A stretch of 64,000 bases of DNA, taken from assembly GCA_029961685.1 (NCBI GenBank), contig JARWKL010000004.1, forward strand, positions 26,169,610 through 26,233,609. The letters run 5' to 3'. A model generated the notes under the pieces. The model did not search any database. It was not told the origin of the DNA and saw only the letters and a program-made list of their open reading frames with translations. The position numbers and the translations under genes are program-made. Of the stretch, positions 1-11,679 are shown one piece after another. This stretch comes from Aristolochia californica (Eukaryota; Streptophyta; Magnoliopsida; Piperales; Aristolochiaceae). The stretch's first letter is position 1, and each line of letters opens with the position of its first letter.

Positions 1-1246
1 AAATACTTGTCCAACTTTTCCTAAAAAAATGCACTTACAAGGCCTTGTAGTTGTAGAAATTAATTTGTTTCAGCAAAATTTTCTTGGTAAGAATTTTCAT
101 ATTGAAAAGTGTTTCGGGGAAATATAAGGAACTATTGGTCTCTAGAGATGTATTTTTACTAGAAATACTTTTCCAATGTTTCCTTAAAAATACACTAACA
201 ACACCTTATAGTTGTAGAAAATAATTTTTTATAGCAAAACATTTCTTAGCACAAAATTTTCTTGTTAAGAATTCTCGACTAGAAAGGAGTTTCTAGGAAA
301 CTTGAGGCACTTATGGTTCCTGGAAACGTATTTTAACAAGAAATATTTTTCCAACATTTAATGAACAAAGGCACTAACAAGACCTTGTAGTTGTAGAAAG
401 TAATTAGTTTCATAAAAAAATGCCTTACCTAAAAATTTTCATGGTAAGAAATTTTAACTAGAAAAGTGTTTCAGGGAAACTTGAAGCACTAATGATCCAA
501 GGAGTTACTAAAAAATATTTTTCCAATGTTTTTTGAAAAACAAAAAGCACTAAGACGACCATAATGTTATAGAATGTAATTTGTTTAAGTAAAAATAGCT
601 TTACCACAATTTTCTTAGAAATAATTTTTAGCTAGAAAAGTGTTTCCTGGAAACATGAGGCATTAATGGTCCCTAGAGATGTATATTTACTACAAAATAA
701 TATTCCAACATTTTTTTTAAAAAAAAAACTCTAACAAGGCCTGAAATTTGTAAAATGAAATTTGTTTCAGCAAAAAATTGCCTTACTACATATTTTTCTG
801 GTAAGAATTTTCAATGTTTGCTAAAAAATGCACTAACAAGGCCTTATAGTGAAAGTAATTTGATTACGAAAAAATTGTCCTACCAACAAATTTTCTTGTA
901 AGAATTTTCTGCTAGAAAAGTGTTTCTTGGAAACATGAGGCACTAATGGTCCCCATAAACATATTTTTACTAAAAATATTTTTCCAACATTCCCTGAAAA
1001 AATGAACTACCAAGGCCTTGTACTTGTAGAAAGTAATTTGTTTCAAGAAAATTTTCCTGGTAAGAATTTTCATCTTGAAAAGTGTTTCGAGAAAACATGA
1101 GGCACTAATCGTCCTTGGAGTCATATTTTTATTAGAAATATTTTCCGTTTTTTTCTAAAAATACTCTGGAAAAAGGCCATATAGTGGGGACAAAGTAATT
1201 TGTTTCAAAAAAAAAATATTTACCTCTAAATTTTCCTAGAAAAAAT
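1..1246. repeat. ~180-bp satellite array, left block (about 7 units)
   Basis: Diverged head-to-tail copies. The landmark phrase 'aggcactaatggtcc' or a close variant recurs near 127, 305, 485, 658, 938 and 1100, giving a period of about 160-180 bp with one truncated unit. Each unit runs from a 'cactaacaaggccttgtagttg' style block through 'gtaatttgtttcagcaaaa' to the landmark. Units carry two short inverted repeats (CTTACC..GGTAAG and GTTTCC-A-GGAAAC). The array continues past 4908. It starts before base 1, so its full length is unknown. No coding potential is seen. Confidence 0.85.
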
Positions 1247-1358
1247 TGTTAGGGATTAGACACCCTAATTCAAAACTAACGAGTGCAACAACAACAATCG
1301 TAGAAGAAAGGAAAATCAAGCAAACAAAAACACACAAGATTTGTACAGGTTCACCACT

Positions 1359-2978
1359 CTTCGCCGGTCTACTCGCCCTTCTCGACCCCTGATAGGTATG
1401 GTTTCTCCTCCCATGTATCTCTTGCAACTACTTTATCTTCTATTTCTATTCTCTCTTGCTACAAAGATGCAATATCACATGAGTGTTGGCAAAAGGCAAT
1501 GCAAACAGAACTACAAGCTCTAGAGGAGAATCACAATTGGGATATTGTTACCGCACCCCCCGCCCCCCTCCACATCCTGCTATTTGGCCTCTTGGGAGTA
1601 AATGAGTTTTTTCTATCAAGCTGCATTCAGATGGACCTTTGGATCTATAAAAAGCCAGCCTTGTAGCGCTGGGGAACAAACAGAAATATAGGATTGATTA
1701 TGAGGATACATTTGCTCCAGTTTCCAAGATGACCACATTTCGAACCATATTAGCCATTACAGCCTCATAGTCTTGGCCACTGCATCAGATGGGTGTAAAG
1801 AATGTCTTTCTCCAAGGTGATCTATAAGAGGATATCTACATGAAGCTTCCCTCTGGTATGACTACTTCTTCTCTTAATGTTGTCTGCAATCTATGCCATC
1901 CTCTATATGGGCTTAAGCAAGCTCCTGAGACTGGTTTGACAAGTTTTGCGGTATACTTATTCTCCACAAGTTTACATAGAGTTAGTATGATTCCTCTATC
2001 TTCTATCACAAATCTGTCGCGGGCATGGTCATTCTCTTGGTTTATGTGGATGACATTATCATTATTGGCACTGACTCTAGCCTAATTAATAAGCTTCAGC
2101 AGGTGTTGCATGCAATTTTTCTTATGAAGGATCTTGGCCAGCTCACGTACTTCTTAGGGATGGAAGTAAGTCATCGACCCAACGATATTTTCTTAAACCA
2201 TCATAAGTATATTCAAGATATTATTACTCTATCTAGTTTGGAGGACACTTCATTGATCGCTACTCCTATGGATGTCAATGTCAAATATAGAAAAGATGAA
2301 GGGCTCTTCTTGATGATCCTACTATCTATCGACGCCTAGTTGGGAGTTTCATATACTTGACCACAACTCATCCCGACATCTCCTGTGTCGTTCATCAGGT
2401 TCGTCAATTTATGTATTCTCCTCGGCATCTTCATCTTGTGGCAGTTTAGCACATCATCCACTATCTGCGAGGTTCTCCTACTCATGGATTATTCTTTTCT
2501 ATAGGCTACATGCTTTGACTTGATACCTACAATGATGTTGATTGGGCTGGGTGCCCCGATACCCATCGCTCTACTACAGGTTGGTGTGTGTTTTTAGGGG
2601 ATGCATTGATTTCTTGGAAATGTAAGAAACAAGACCGGGTGTCCAAGTCCTCTATAGAGGCCGTGTATCATGCCATGTCTACTGTGTGTTCTAAAATTAT
2701 ATGGCTACGCAGTCTTCTTGTTGAGCTCTATTCTTCAGACTATCCCTATACCTCTCCATGCGGATAATAGGAGTGCTATTCTGATTGTTGCCAACAGTGT
2801 TTTTCATGAGCGCACCAATCACATTGAGGTTGATTGTCACTCTATCCATGACACTTTGGAGCGCCGGGTAATATCTCTTCCATACATCTCTTTGGATCTT
2901 CAAATGGTTGATGTCTTCACCAAAGCATTGTCTCAACCCCAACATAATTTTCATATTGGCAAAATTGTTGCTAGTTGA
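1359..2978 (+). pseudogene. Copia pol fragment: reverse transcriptase and RNase H
   Basis: Starts abruptly with a 'RRSTRPSRPPDRYGF'-like segment, then the copia reverse-transcriptase entry 'CWQKAMQTELQALEENH'. The catalytic YVDD box is present at about 2041-2055 (LLVYVDDIIIIG), followed by 'MKDLGQLTYFLGMEV'. RNase H follows from about 2335 ('RRLVGSFIYLTTTHPDI', then 'HADNRSAILI' and 'NHIEVDCH'). Several stops and frame changes break the frame between about 1540 and 2000 and around 2335-2670. Gag, protease and integrase are absent, so this is a 5'-truncated copy whose 3' LTR follows at 3005. Confidence 0.8.
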
Positions 2979-3004
2979 CTTCCCAACATCAATTTGAGGG
3001 GGGA

Positions 3005-3464
3005 TGTTACCATATGTTGGAATGTATATAAGATTAAGTTTTATGTTAATATTTTTGTATAAATTATGACATGTACATAGGTTAATTAGAAAGGGATTAG
3101 TTGGGCTGGGTTGCATTGTATTTAGCCCATAGGCTGTATTGTAATTTACCTAACCCTAAGTTTAAATAGTAAAGAAGAAGAAGGGAGCCGCAATCCCATT
3201 TTTCCAGCCTCCTTGGTGTCTTCTTGCTCACAATAAACTCAAAGCTTGATGCTCTTCTCCTTGGCTATTTTGTCAGCCTCTTGTGGTGGTGTTTCTGTCC
3301 ACCAAACTCAGAGCTTGGAACTGTTGCTCTTGGTTGTGTCGTCAGTCTCATTTGGTGATGGTTCTGTCCATGCAAACTCAGAGTTGGGAGCTCTTATCCT
3401 GGATGTTCTATCAGCCTTCAGTGGTGGACGTTGGGTGTTCTCATCAGGCTTCACTCGTCTAGAA
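3005..3464 (+). repeat. 3' LTR of the nested copia fragment
   Basis: A purine-rich tract (TTTGAGGGGGGA) precedes TGTTACCATATG, the usual polypurine tract and LTR start. GTATATAAG near 3023 could be a TATA box, and AATAAA lies near 3231. The right end is uncertain because the host element's sequence resumes at about 3465 with no clear CA end or target duplication. The last ~200 bp are a short tandem repeat, listed separately. Confidence 0.65.
3239..3446. repeat. Three tandem ~68-70-bp units within an LTR
   Basis: Copies start at 3239, 3307 and 3377, each opening with a 'ctcagagcttgg' variant and containing 'gtcag' and 'ggtggt/ggtgat' blocks. They are diverged. They lie in the distal (U5-like) part of the LTR and leave both strands open for about 190-330 bases, but no known protein is seen. 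Confidence 0.65.
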
Positions 3465-4740
3465 ATCTTTGTCAGCACCCAAATCCTTAATTGCAAACTT
3501 CTTGGACAACTCTCTTTTCACCTTATCTATTTCCTATTTACAAGCACCTACTATCAATGTGTCATCAATATATAGTAGTAGAATGGTGTAGGAGTCATCA
3601 AGCTTCTTTAGAGAACAACAATGATCCATCTAGCACCTCAAGAAACCAATACTACTCATGAAGATGTCAAAATTCTTATACCACTATCTTGAAGCCAATT
3701 TAAGACCATACAAGATATTTTGAAGTTTGCACACCATTTTCTCCTTTCCTTGTGCTTTGAAACCCTATGTATGCACTATGTAAATTTCTTCCTCCAAATC
3801 ACCATGAAGAAATGTTGTCTTTACATCCAACTTCTCTAAGTGTAAGTCTTCATTTGCCACTAATTGAAACATTGTTCTAATAGTAGTCAATTTCACTACT
3901 GGAGAGAAAATCTCAGTGTAGTCAATGCCTTCTTTTTGTTGAATGCCCTTTACATGCAGTCTTGCTTTGTACCACTTGTTGCCATCATCTTCATATTTTA
4001 TTCGGTACACCCATTTATTCTTCAAGTCCCTCCCTTCTGGTAACTCGGTCAATTGCCATGTCTGATTGTATAACAATTAATCCATCTCATCCTTCATGGC
4101 CAACTCCCACTTGGTTGATTCATCAACTTGCACGGCTTCCTCATAACTCTCTAGTTCACCTTTATCAGTTAACAAAATATAATTCAACGTAAGGGAGTAT
4201 CTCTGTGGTGGTCTGCTAGATCTGAAAGATCTCCTACGTTCAGTCACAAGAATGTCCTGATTTACTTATGGTGGTATATTTTTCAGGTCTTCCTAAGCAA
4301 TATTCTCCATCTCAATGACTGGAAGATCTCTCAACTGAATCACGTCAGACTTCTTAGCTTCATTACTTGTACTCTCAGAATCTATTCTCAACCTATCTTT
4401 ATAAAAGGCACCTTAATTGAAGATCACATTCTTGCTCTTGATAACCTTACGACTTTGGTTATCCCAAAAATGATAATCAAACTCAGTACGACCATAGCCA
4501 ATAAAAAAATATATATCTTAGATTTAGCATCAAGTTTACTCCTAATAGTAGAATCAATATGAATATAAGAAACACAACCAAAAACTTTCAAGAAAGAAAG
4601 GTTTACCTCTTTGCCAATCAAAAACTCTTTTGATACTTTGCAATCCATGGTGTTGAAGGACCTCTGTTGATCAAATAGGTGGAGGTGCTAATAGCCTTAG
4701 AACCAAAACATCTTTGGCAATCTCCTATCTTCCATTGCTG
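3465..4740 (-). pseudogene. Copia pol fragment: integrase C-terminus and reverse transcriptase
   Basis: On the minus strand, about 4648-4424 reads as the copia integrase C-terminal region ('[17 protein letters not shown]', then a KLDAKS-like segment). About 4076-3765 reads as the reverse-transcriptase N-terminus ('KNKWVYRIKYEDDGNKW', 'KARLHVKGIQQKEGIDYTE', '[17 protein letters not shown]'). Toward 3470 the 'FAIKDLG' region is recognisable by likeness to 46080-45892. Frameshifts separate the pieces, and the protein jumps from integrase straight into LTR sequence near 4740, so the upstream gag/protease part was deleted. Confidence 0.8.
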
Positions 4741-4908
4741 GAATAATTCACTATGAAGATGAAATAGTTTACAAGAGATATCGCACACACTCACATGTGT
4801 TTTTCTCTAACCTCTCTCGGGATGCAACTCAAAATCCTTCTTCGTGATGATGATGAAACCCTAATAGCGATTCAGCATAATGTTTTGATTAGGCTCCACT
4901 ACTTAACA

Positions 4909-6545
4909 AGAATTTTCAACGTTTCCTAAAAAAATGCACTAATAAGGCCTTATGGTTGTAGAAAGTAATTTGATTCAGAAAAATTGTCTTACCAAAAAAA
5001 TTTCCTAGTAAGAATTTTCAGCTAGAAAATTGTTTCTAGGAAACCTGAGGCACTAATAGTCCTTGCATATGTATTTTTACTAGAAATAGTTTTCCAATAT
5101 TTCCTAAAAATAGCAATAGCAAGGCCTTGTAGTTGTACAAAGTACTTTGTTTCAACAAAATTTTCCTAGTAAGAATTTTCAGCTTTAAAAGTGTTTCAAA
5201 GAAACATGTGGCATTAATGGTCCATTGGAAATGTATTTTTACTAGAAATACTTTTCCAATGATTCCTGAAAAAATACACGAAAAAAGCCTTAGAGTTGTA
5301 GAAAGTAATTTGTTCCAACAAAAATTGTCTTACCCCAAAATTTTCTTGGTAAGAATTTTCAGCTATAAAAGTGTTTCCCGGACAAAAGAGGCACTAATTG
5401 GCCCTGGAGACATATGTTTACTAGATCATTTTTCCAATATTTCCTACAAAATGTACTAACAAGGCCTTATAGTTGTAGAAATTTATTTGTTTCAGCATAA
5501 TTTTCCTGGTAAGAATTTTCATCTAGAAAACGTTTACAACCTACACAAGGCACTAATGGTCCTCAAAGACGTATTTTTACTAAAATTCTTTGCCAACGTT
5601 TCCTAAAAAAAAAAGCCACTAACAAGGCCTAATAGGGTAGAAAGTGTTTCCAGGAAACAAGATGCACTAATGGTCTGTGGAGATGTATTATTACTAGAAA
5701 CAAATTTGCAATGTTTCCTAAAAAAAAAGGCATTAACAAGGCCTTATAGTTGTAGAAAGTAATTTGTTTTAGCAAAAATTGCCTTACCACAAAATATTTT
5801 TGGTAAAAAATTTCAGCTACAAAAGTGTTTCCAGGAAACATGAGGCACTAATAGTTCTTGGAGCCGTACTTTTACAAGAAATACTTTTCGAAAACTTCCA
5901 CAAAAAAGGCACTAATAAGGCATTGTAGTTATAAAATGTAATTTTACTCTGCAAAGATTGCCTTACCACAAAATTTTCCTGGTAAGAATTGTCAACTAGA
6001 AAAGTGTTTCTAGCAAATATAACTCACTAATGGACCTTGCAAATATATTTTTACTAGATATACTTTTCCAATGTTTCTTTAAAACGCACTAACAAGGCCT
6101 TAAGGTTGTAGAAAATAATTTATTTCACCAAAAATTGCCTTACCACAATATTTCTGATAAGAATTTTCATTTCCAGCTACAAAAGTGTTTCTAGGAAACA
6201 TGAGGCACCAAATGTCTCCAGAGACGTATTTTTACTCAAAATAATTTTTCAACATTTCCTGAAAAAATACACTAACAATGCCTTATAGTTGTAGAAAGTA
6301 ATTTGTATCACCAGAAATTGTCTTACCACAAAATTTTCCTAGTAAGAATTTTCAGATAGAAATGTGTTTCCAGGACACACGAGGCACTAATAGTCCCTAT
6401 AGATGTATTTTTACTAAAAATACTTTCCCAATGTTTTAAGAAAAAATATACAAAATGGCCATATAGTTGGAAAAGGTAATTTTTTAAGCAAAAATTGAAT
6501 TACCACAAAATGTTTTGCTAAAAAATTGTTTCCAAGAAAAAAAAA
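4909..6545. repeat. ~180-bp satellite array, right block (about 9 units)
   Basis: Continues the array interrupted at 1246. The landmark phrase recurs near 5047, 5209, 5389, 5547, 5662, 5843, 6023, 6203 and 6381; the last four intervals are 178-181 bp. A good example of the first hairpin is CTTACC (5329-5334) against GGTAAG (5348-5353). The second is GTTTCCAGGAAAC at 5646-5658. The array ends where the 6548-7193 palindrome begins. Confidence 0.88.
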
Positions 6546-6547
6546 TT

Positions 6548-7193
6548 AAATCCATTGAGACTTTTTATTGGTACCTTTGGGTTTTTTATCCTTTTCTTGT
6601 GAATGACAAGCATTACCCAGTTTAGTGATTATTTTCACTATTTTTGTTCGAAATCCTTTGATGTTGGTTTCGACTTATGTTTTATCATCCATTTTTTGAG
6701 AGTGCTTCCAGATTCATACTTATCCTTGGGACATTATGATGGAGAAAATTATTACTAAATCTATGTTATTTGTTTCAAGTTGAGATCACCGCCATTACCT
6801 CCCAGATTGAGGGGGAGAAGTAGAAGGAGAAGTACAAGAAAGAGATATTTTATTCTATAAAATTACAACAACATATGGAATAAAATATCTCTTTCTTGCA
6901 CTTCTTCTTCTACTTCTTCCCCTCAAGTTGGGAGGTAATGGCAATGATCTCAGCTTGAAAAAAATAACATAGATGTAGTAATAATCTCATCCATCATGGT
7001 GTCCCAAGGATAAGTACGAAACTGGACATGGACTCTCAAAAGGTAAAAAGGGGTGATAAAACATAAGTCAAAACCAACTTCAAAGGATTTTGAACAAAAA
7101 TAGTGACAATAATCACTGAAGTGGGTAATGTTTATCATTCACAAGAAAATGATAAAAAACCCAAGGGTACCAATAAAAAGTCTCAATGGATTT
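6548..7193. repeat. 646-bp imperfect palindrome (head-to-head family-B internal sequence)
   Basis: The first ~310 bases (from AAATCCATTGAGACTTTT) reappear as reverse complement at the end (..AAAAGTCTCAATGGATTT), and homology continues inward to near the centre (~6858-6880). Arms are similar but not identical, with scattered substitutions and small gaps. The arm sequence, including the 'cctcaagttgggaggtaatgg' block, is the polypurine-side internal region of family B seen near 38640, 60480 and 61100. Two such segments joined in opposite orientation explain it best. Confidence 0.85.
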
Positions 7194-7295
7194 AAAAATA
7201 CCCATATATATAAAAAGGTAAATCAACCGAAGCGACACACAAGAGTTTGGGCCAAAGGGGTATGTGAGAGTCAAAAAAGGATGGTATGAGTAAGG
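7194..7295 (-). mobile_element. Family-B internal remnant, left of the family-A insertion
   Basis: Sequence such as 'ccgaagcgacacac' and 'gggccaaag..gtatgtgagagtcaaa' matches the family-B internal region near 60755-60800. It is cut at 7296 by the family-A element; the matching remainder restarts at 9795. Confidence 0.55.
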
Positions 7296-8469
7296 TGTTC
7301 ATTTTCAGGATTCCATAGATGGTAATCTAGGGAAAAGAGATAAGGAAGAAGGAAGAAGGAAGAAGAGAGAAGAGAAAGAGAGGATAGAAATATGGTACAC
7401 GTCCAAAGTGAGGAAGAAATTAGGATCTTGGACTTCATCCAAACCCTTCCCATACGGTATATTTATAGGTATCAAAACTACCAATATTACAAGTATACCC
7501 TTCACCCAAACAAGAGTGAAGAAGAGACAAGAAATTTAAACTAATTACATTAGTGCCACCCTAATTAAATCATATCTTCCAACTCTCCCCCTCAAGCTGG
7601 GAGGTAATGGCAATGATCTCAAATTGAACCAAATAACATATATGTAGTAATAAGCTTCTCCATCACGATGTCCCAAGGATAAGTATGACCCCAGGCACAA
7701 ACTCTCAAAGGGTAGAAATGGGTGATAAAACATAAGTCAAAACCAAACTCAAAGGATTTCGAACAAATATAGTGAAAATAATCACTAAAGTGGATAATGC
7801 CTGTATTCACAAGACGGCGATAAAGACCCACGGGTACCAATAAAATGTTTCAATGGACTAAAAATACCCATATCAATAAAAGGGACCAGTCAAAGAAATG
7901 CTTCAAAAGGGTTGACCAATAAGGGTAAGTGAGAGTCAAATAAAGGATGGTAGGAGAAAGACTGGCAAAGGTTAATGGGTAAAGAGGAAAATAAGATGTT
8001 GAGGCCACCATATGCTTTATTTTTTTAAGAAATTCAAATTCCACATTAGACAAAACAATGACGACAAAAGTCAGCAAATAATGAACCCAAGGCAATCAAC
8101 CAAGTTCTTCTTCAGAAAAAAATGTCTCAATCAAAGAGACACAATAGCAGTAGCGAAAATGGGCCAATGCCAAAATAACATGCACCACATGTGCAGTTGT
8201 ATAGTAGTGGATAATCGGTAAATAATAGAAGTCCTTAACATTAATAAGGACATATGAGATAATTTACAGTGAGTCCATCAGGAAGTGGTGCCCCAAGTAA
8301 TAAGTTTGATCTGAGTAATAAGCTACCTATACTTCAAAATAATAATCTAGGCGGAGATAGAAAACCAAGTTGAACCGAGTGAAATAGTAGACTAATATAA
8401 CTGAGTCATAGAAGAAATATGTATAGAACTTGGGACCTGAACAAGTATAAACGAGGCAAAAAATAAGTG

Positions 8470-8550
8470 GGCCAAGTCAGGTTGACCTGGACCCGAGTTG
8501 ACCACTGAGTTGACTTGGTCTGAGTTGGCCCGAGTTAACTCGATAGACTA
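8470..8550. repeat. Short degenerate repeats of 'gagttgacc' type
   Basis: Variants of CGAGTTGACC, TGAGTTGACT, TGAGTTGGCC and CGAGTTAACTCG follow one another every ~12-16 bases in the family-A internal region. No function is visible. Confidence 0.5.
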
Positions 8551-8985
8551 GTGCAGAAACAGTAAGCTTTCACTTGGTGAACTTTGGCAGGTCCGATTCG
8601 AGATTCGGATAGAACCAGTACTAGTTTAATTTTTCCTAACTTAGGAAAACTTAAATCAGCAGTCATCTTCTTCCTTGACATCGAACGGAGCAAGAGAGCA
8701 GCTTATAGAAATGGCAACCACAGTAGGAAACTTTCAAAGAGAACCTCGACAGAACGGAATGGTAGAGGATCAAGATCAAGATTCAAGAAAATCAGTAGTA
8801 AGATCAAGATCAAGTTTTCAGAACAGAGTTTCTTCCTCAATGGTGCTTCGAAATAGAGTGATGAATCTCTCTTCTCCGTGGAAGAAATAATCCAGCAAGA
8901 TACTCAGCAGCTTCTGTCAATGATGAATAAGAAACTCCTAGAAATAGAATAGCGAAGCAGTAGTAAACAAACAGAGAAGAGGATC

Positions 8986-9424
8986 TGTTGGAAGATAAGC
9001 TCAAGCTCACACGACCAAGGAAGGCCCACATCTAAGATTGTTATAAGATGGGCCACATGGCCAAGGAAGGCCCACAAGATGGGTTCAAGCCCATAAGAAG
9101 TAGGACCCACAATGATTACCATGAGCTGGCATCCTTATCACATTAGTTAGAAGATCAAGAAGGACTCACAAAAGTATCTTATCTTATGGTTATGTCAAAG
9201 AAGAGTTTTAGTTTGAGTTATGTTTGTCTTTTAACTATATTGAGTTATTTAATTATGTTAGGACTTATCTTTAAGTGTTAGACTTTGGGTGTAATTGGGA
9301 CAAGGGTAGTTTTATTGTAATTGGACTCTACTACCTTCCTCTATTATAAATAGAGGTTCATGTACTCTGATTACAACAAGTTATTGAAGTCAATGAAGTA
9401 TTTCTCTTTTCCATAAATTCATTA
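8986..9424 (+). repeat. Solo family-B LTR with perfect GGATC target duplication
   Basis: Begins TGTTGGAAGATAAG and ends CCATAAATTCATTA (ancestral end ATTCAACA in other copies). GGATC occurs at 8981-8985 and again at 9425-9429. It contains 'ctattataaatagagg', a TATA-like core also seen in other family-B LTRs. No internal sequence lies beside it, so it is a solo LTR left after recombination between two LTRs. Confidence 0.85.
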
Positions 9425-9794
9425 GGATCCTTCTAAGACTTCGTCAGATTTCATCAAAATAACAACGTCTTCAGGATAATTTGGATCCTGAAAATCACAG
9501 CTCTGATACCATGTTGATTTTCAGTATTCCATAGATGATCATTTAGGGAAAACAAATAAGGAAGAAGGAAGAAGAGAGAAGAGAAAGAGAGGATAGAAAT
9601 AGGGTACATGTCCAAAGAGAGGAGGAAATTAGGGTCTTGGACTTCATCCAAACCCTTCCCCATATGGTTTATTCATCGGTATCAAAACTACCAAGATTAC
9701 AAGTATACCCTTCACCCTAATAAGAGTGAAGAAGAGACAAGAAATTTAAACTAATTACATTAGTGTCACCCTAATTACATCATATCTTTCAACA

Positions 9795-10528
9795 AAATGT
9801 AACTGACAAAAAGGGGTAAGTGAGATATTTTTCTGATATTGTTGATCAATAACAACAACTCAAAAAGTGATGCAAAAAATTCGGTTTAAATTCAGATTTT
9901 TGAATGCAACAAGATACCGGCATGACCTTTGATTCTTCCAATATATATACTTAAATATATATCAGATTGACATAAATTTTTTTTTATGAAACTAGGATTA
10001 AATACCTTTCATCCAAGTATTACTTCTCTTCATAAAATATACTTCTTTTGAGATAAATAATTTGATAGATTTCGGTCTCTCTAATCTGGCCAAATTAAGT
10101 ACTCTTTTTCCTTTTTCCAGCATGACCATTGACTCCTCCAAGATCGATATCTCCATATAAAGAACTCAGATTGAGAATTGGTTGAATAGGTAAGCACTTT
10201 TGTTCCTTGAACCTCTCTGTTGTTGCTCGAACCTCTCTTGCAATCTGACACTTGTTGCTTCCAATATTTATTTCTATTTTTAGAAAGCTCAAATTGTAAA
10301 AAATCATTTTTTGTTGGAAAGTAGACTCAAATATCTTTTTTGTCAATATATAAAATGCAATATGAAAAGCTAAGTATAGAGGTGAGAACACAAAGCAAAC
10401 AACAAGTATAGGGACAAAAAAAAAGAAGATAATTATGAACCTAAACTATTAGAGATAATAGATCAGAAAATGATCACATTATCTTTGTGGGTTGACCGAA
10501 TCATCTCACAGAACCTGCTCTAATACCA
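9795..10528 (-). mobile_element. Family-B internal remnant ending in a primer-site-like sequence
   Basis: Matches the family-B internal regions near 38740-39713 and 61180-61936 ('gataccggcatgacctttg', 'ttgctcgaacctct', 'attatgaacctaaac'). It ends with gctctaatacca (10517-10528), one base different from the family primer site. The LTR that should follow is not recognisable: the next bases are TTTGAAGTTGGG. Together with 6870-7295 this is a dead minus-strand copy. Confidence 0.6.
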
Positions 10529-11679
10529 TTTGAAGTTGGGTCCAAGGCCCATCCCATATTGAGTAGCCCATATAGAAAGCCTCTTTCCCAACTAATAAAC
10601 TCATGATCTTTGTACTCAATAATCCATGTAGGACTATTCCTTAACATATTTGAAGAGACTTTTGTTTATGATTTTGTAGGATCTTTTGGGAACTTCTGAG
10701 GTTTCATGTTGCAGACGGTTGGGAATTGGAATCTGATGTTTTTTACGTTCTATGGAAAAGGATAACAAAGAGAATTTTCATTTATGGTTTCTGAATTATC
10801 TTTGGGCTAAGGCGCTTTGCACTTTTGTATTACCAAAATTTGAAACAATCATTAAAGTATTTGTAATCAAGTTGAAATTTAGAAAATGTTGCACAAAAGA
10901 TTATTTATTTTTTCAATGTTTTTTTATGTGATTCAATATGTTTCACATTTGGTAATATACGCATAAAAAAATGTGGATGTAAGAAAATGGACGAAATGAA
11001 CCTCAATGTTTATTATAATGTGTTATATAGTTTTAAGTTAAAGAAATTTTTTTTTATGGTTGGTTGCCTGGAGTAATCAAATTAAAGGTAATTAAATTAA
11101 ATTGAATTATTTTATTAATTAATATATAAAATTAAATTTTATTACAATAATTTGAAGGAAAAGAATGTGTATCAATAAATAAGATTTTTAGAAATAAAAT
11201 TGAGTTTTTTTAATATTTTTAAGGTTTGACAATATATTAAATTGATAATGAAAGGTAAGAAATTGATTAGAATATAATTTTTAATGTTAATATATATTTT
11301 TGAATTTTAAAAAAATAGAAAGTAATAAAAAACATATTGACAAATAATTTTTAAAAAATTAACTTTTTTTAAATTTTAAAATATCTTTTTCAATATATAA
11401 TGATGTGATTTTTATTAGTTAATATATAAATTTTATATTTTATTAAAATAAATAGAAGATAACTGACAAATAAGATGGTTAAAAACTAAAATAAATTTTA
11501 AAATACCTTAAATCGATAATCCTAGTTGTCAATCATATTTGAATATTTTTAAAAACAATAAATATTAAAATTTATATATTTTTAAAAAAATTAAATTTAT
11601 TGAAATGTGTTCCGACAAAAAATATTTATGAAAACCATTAAAAAATTAATAATTATTTTTAAAATTATGAAATGTCTAA
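10529..11679. other. Non-genic AT-rich DNA
   Basis: The first ~300 bases are ordinary sequence with no recognisable gene. After about 10900 it becomes long A/T-rich text with no reading frame of note. It leads into the tandem array at 11680. Confidence 0.5.

Larger units (their letters stand above)
1247..4908 (-). mobile_element. Degenerate Ty1/copia element (family 'TGTTAGG', copy 1) inserted in the satellite
   Basis: It begins TGTTAGGGATTAGAC and ends ACTACTTAACA, the two LTR termini of a family also seen near 45632-45828, 48793-49241, 49513-49763 and 62620-62923. Flanking pentamers are AAAAT (1242-1246) and AGAAT (4909-4913), an imperfect 5-bp target duplication, and the satellite resumes directly on the far side. 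Only part of the left LTR (1247-1358) and right LTR (about 4741-4908) remains. Between them are minus-strand pol fragments (about 3465-4740) and a second, plus-strand copia fragment (1359-3464). RNase H, protease and gag of the host element are missing, so it is dead. Confidence 0.8.
7296..9794 (-). mobile_element. Family-A LTR element without coding capacity
   Basis: Left LTR 7296-7584 and right LTR 9512-9794 share TGTTNATTTTCAG, the AG-rich stretch and the 'catatctt(c/t)caac' end. The primer site gctctgatacca (9500-9511), complementary to TGGTATCAGAGC, abuts the right LTR, so the element reads on the minus strand. A polypurine tract, on plus 'ctccccctcaag', lies just inside the left LTR. 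The ~1.9-kb internal region contains no gag or pol, so movement would have needed proteins from elsewhere. A solo family-B LTR lies inside. Flanking pentamers (TAAGG and AAATG) match poorly. Its internal polypurine-side sequence resembles family B, so the two families are related or recombinant. Confidence 0.7.

Noticed and set aside
1..6545. CRISPR-like array
   Set aside because: Units are ~180 bp, diverged throughout, with no fixed short repeat and variable spacer; eukaryotic satellite.
8584..8890. Two overlapping ~70-90-codon open stretches in the family-A interior
   Set aside because: Low-complexity basic text in a non-coding element; no conserved residues.
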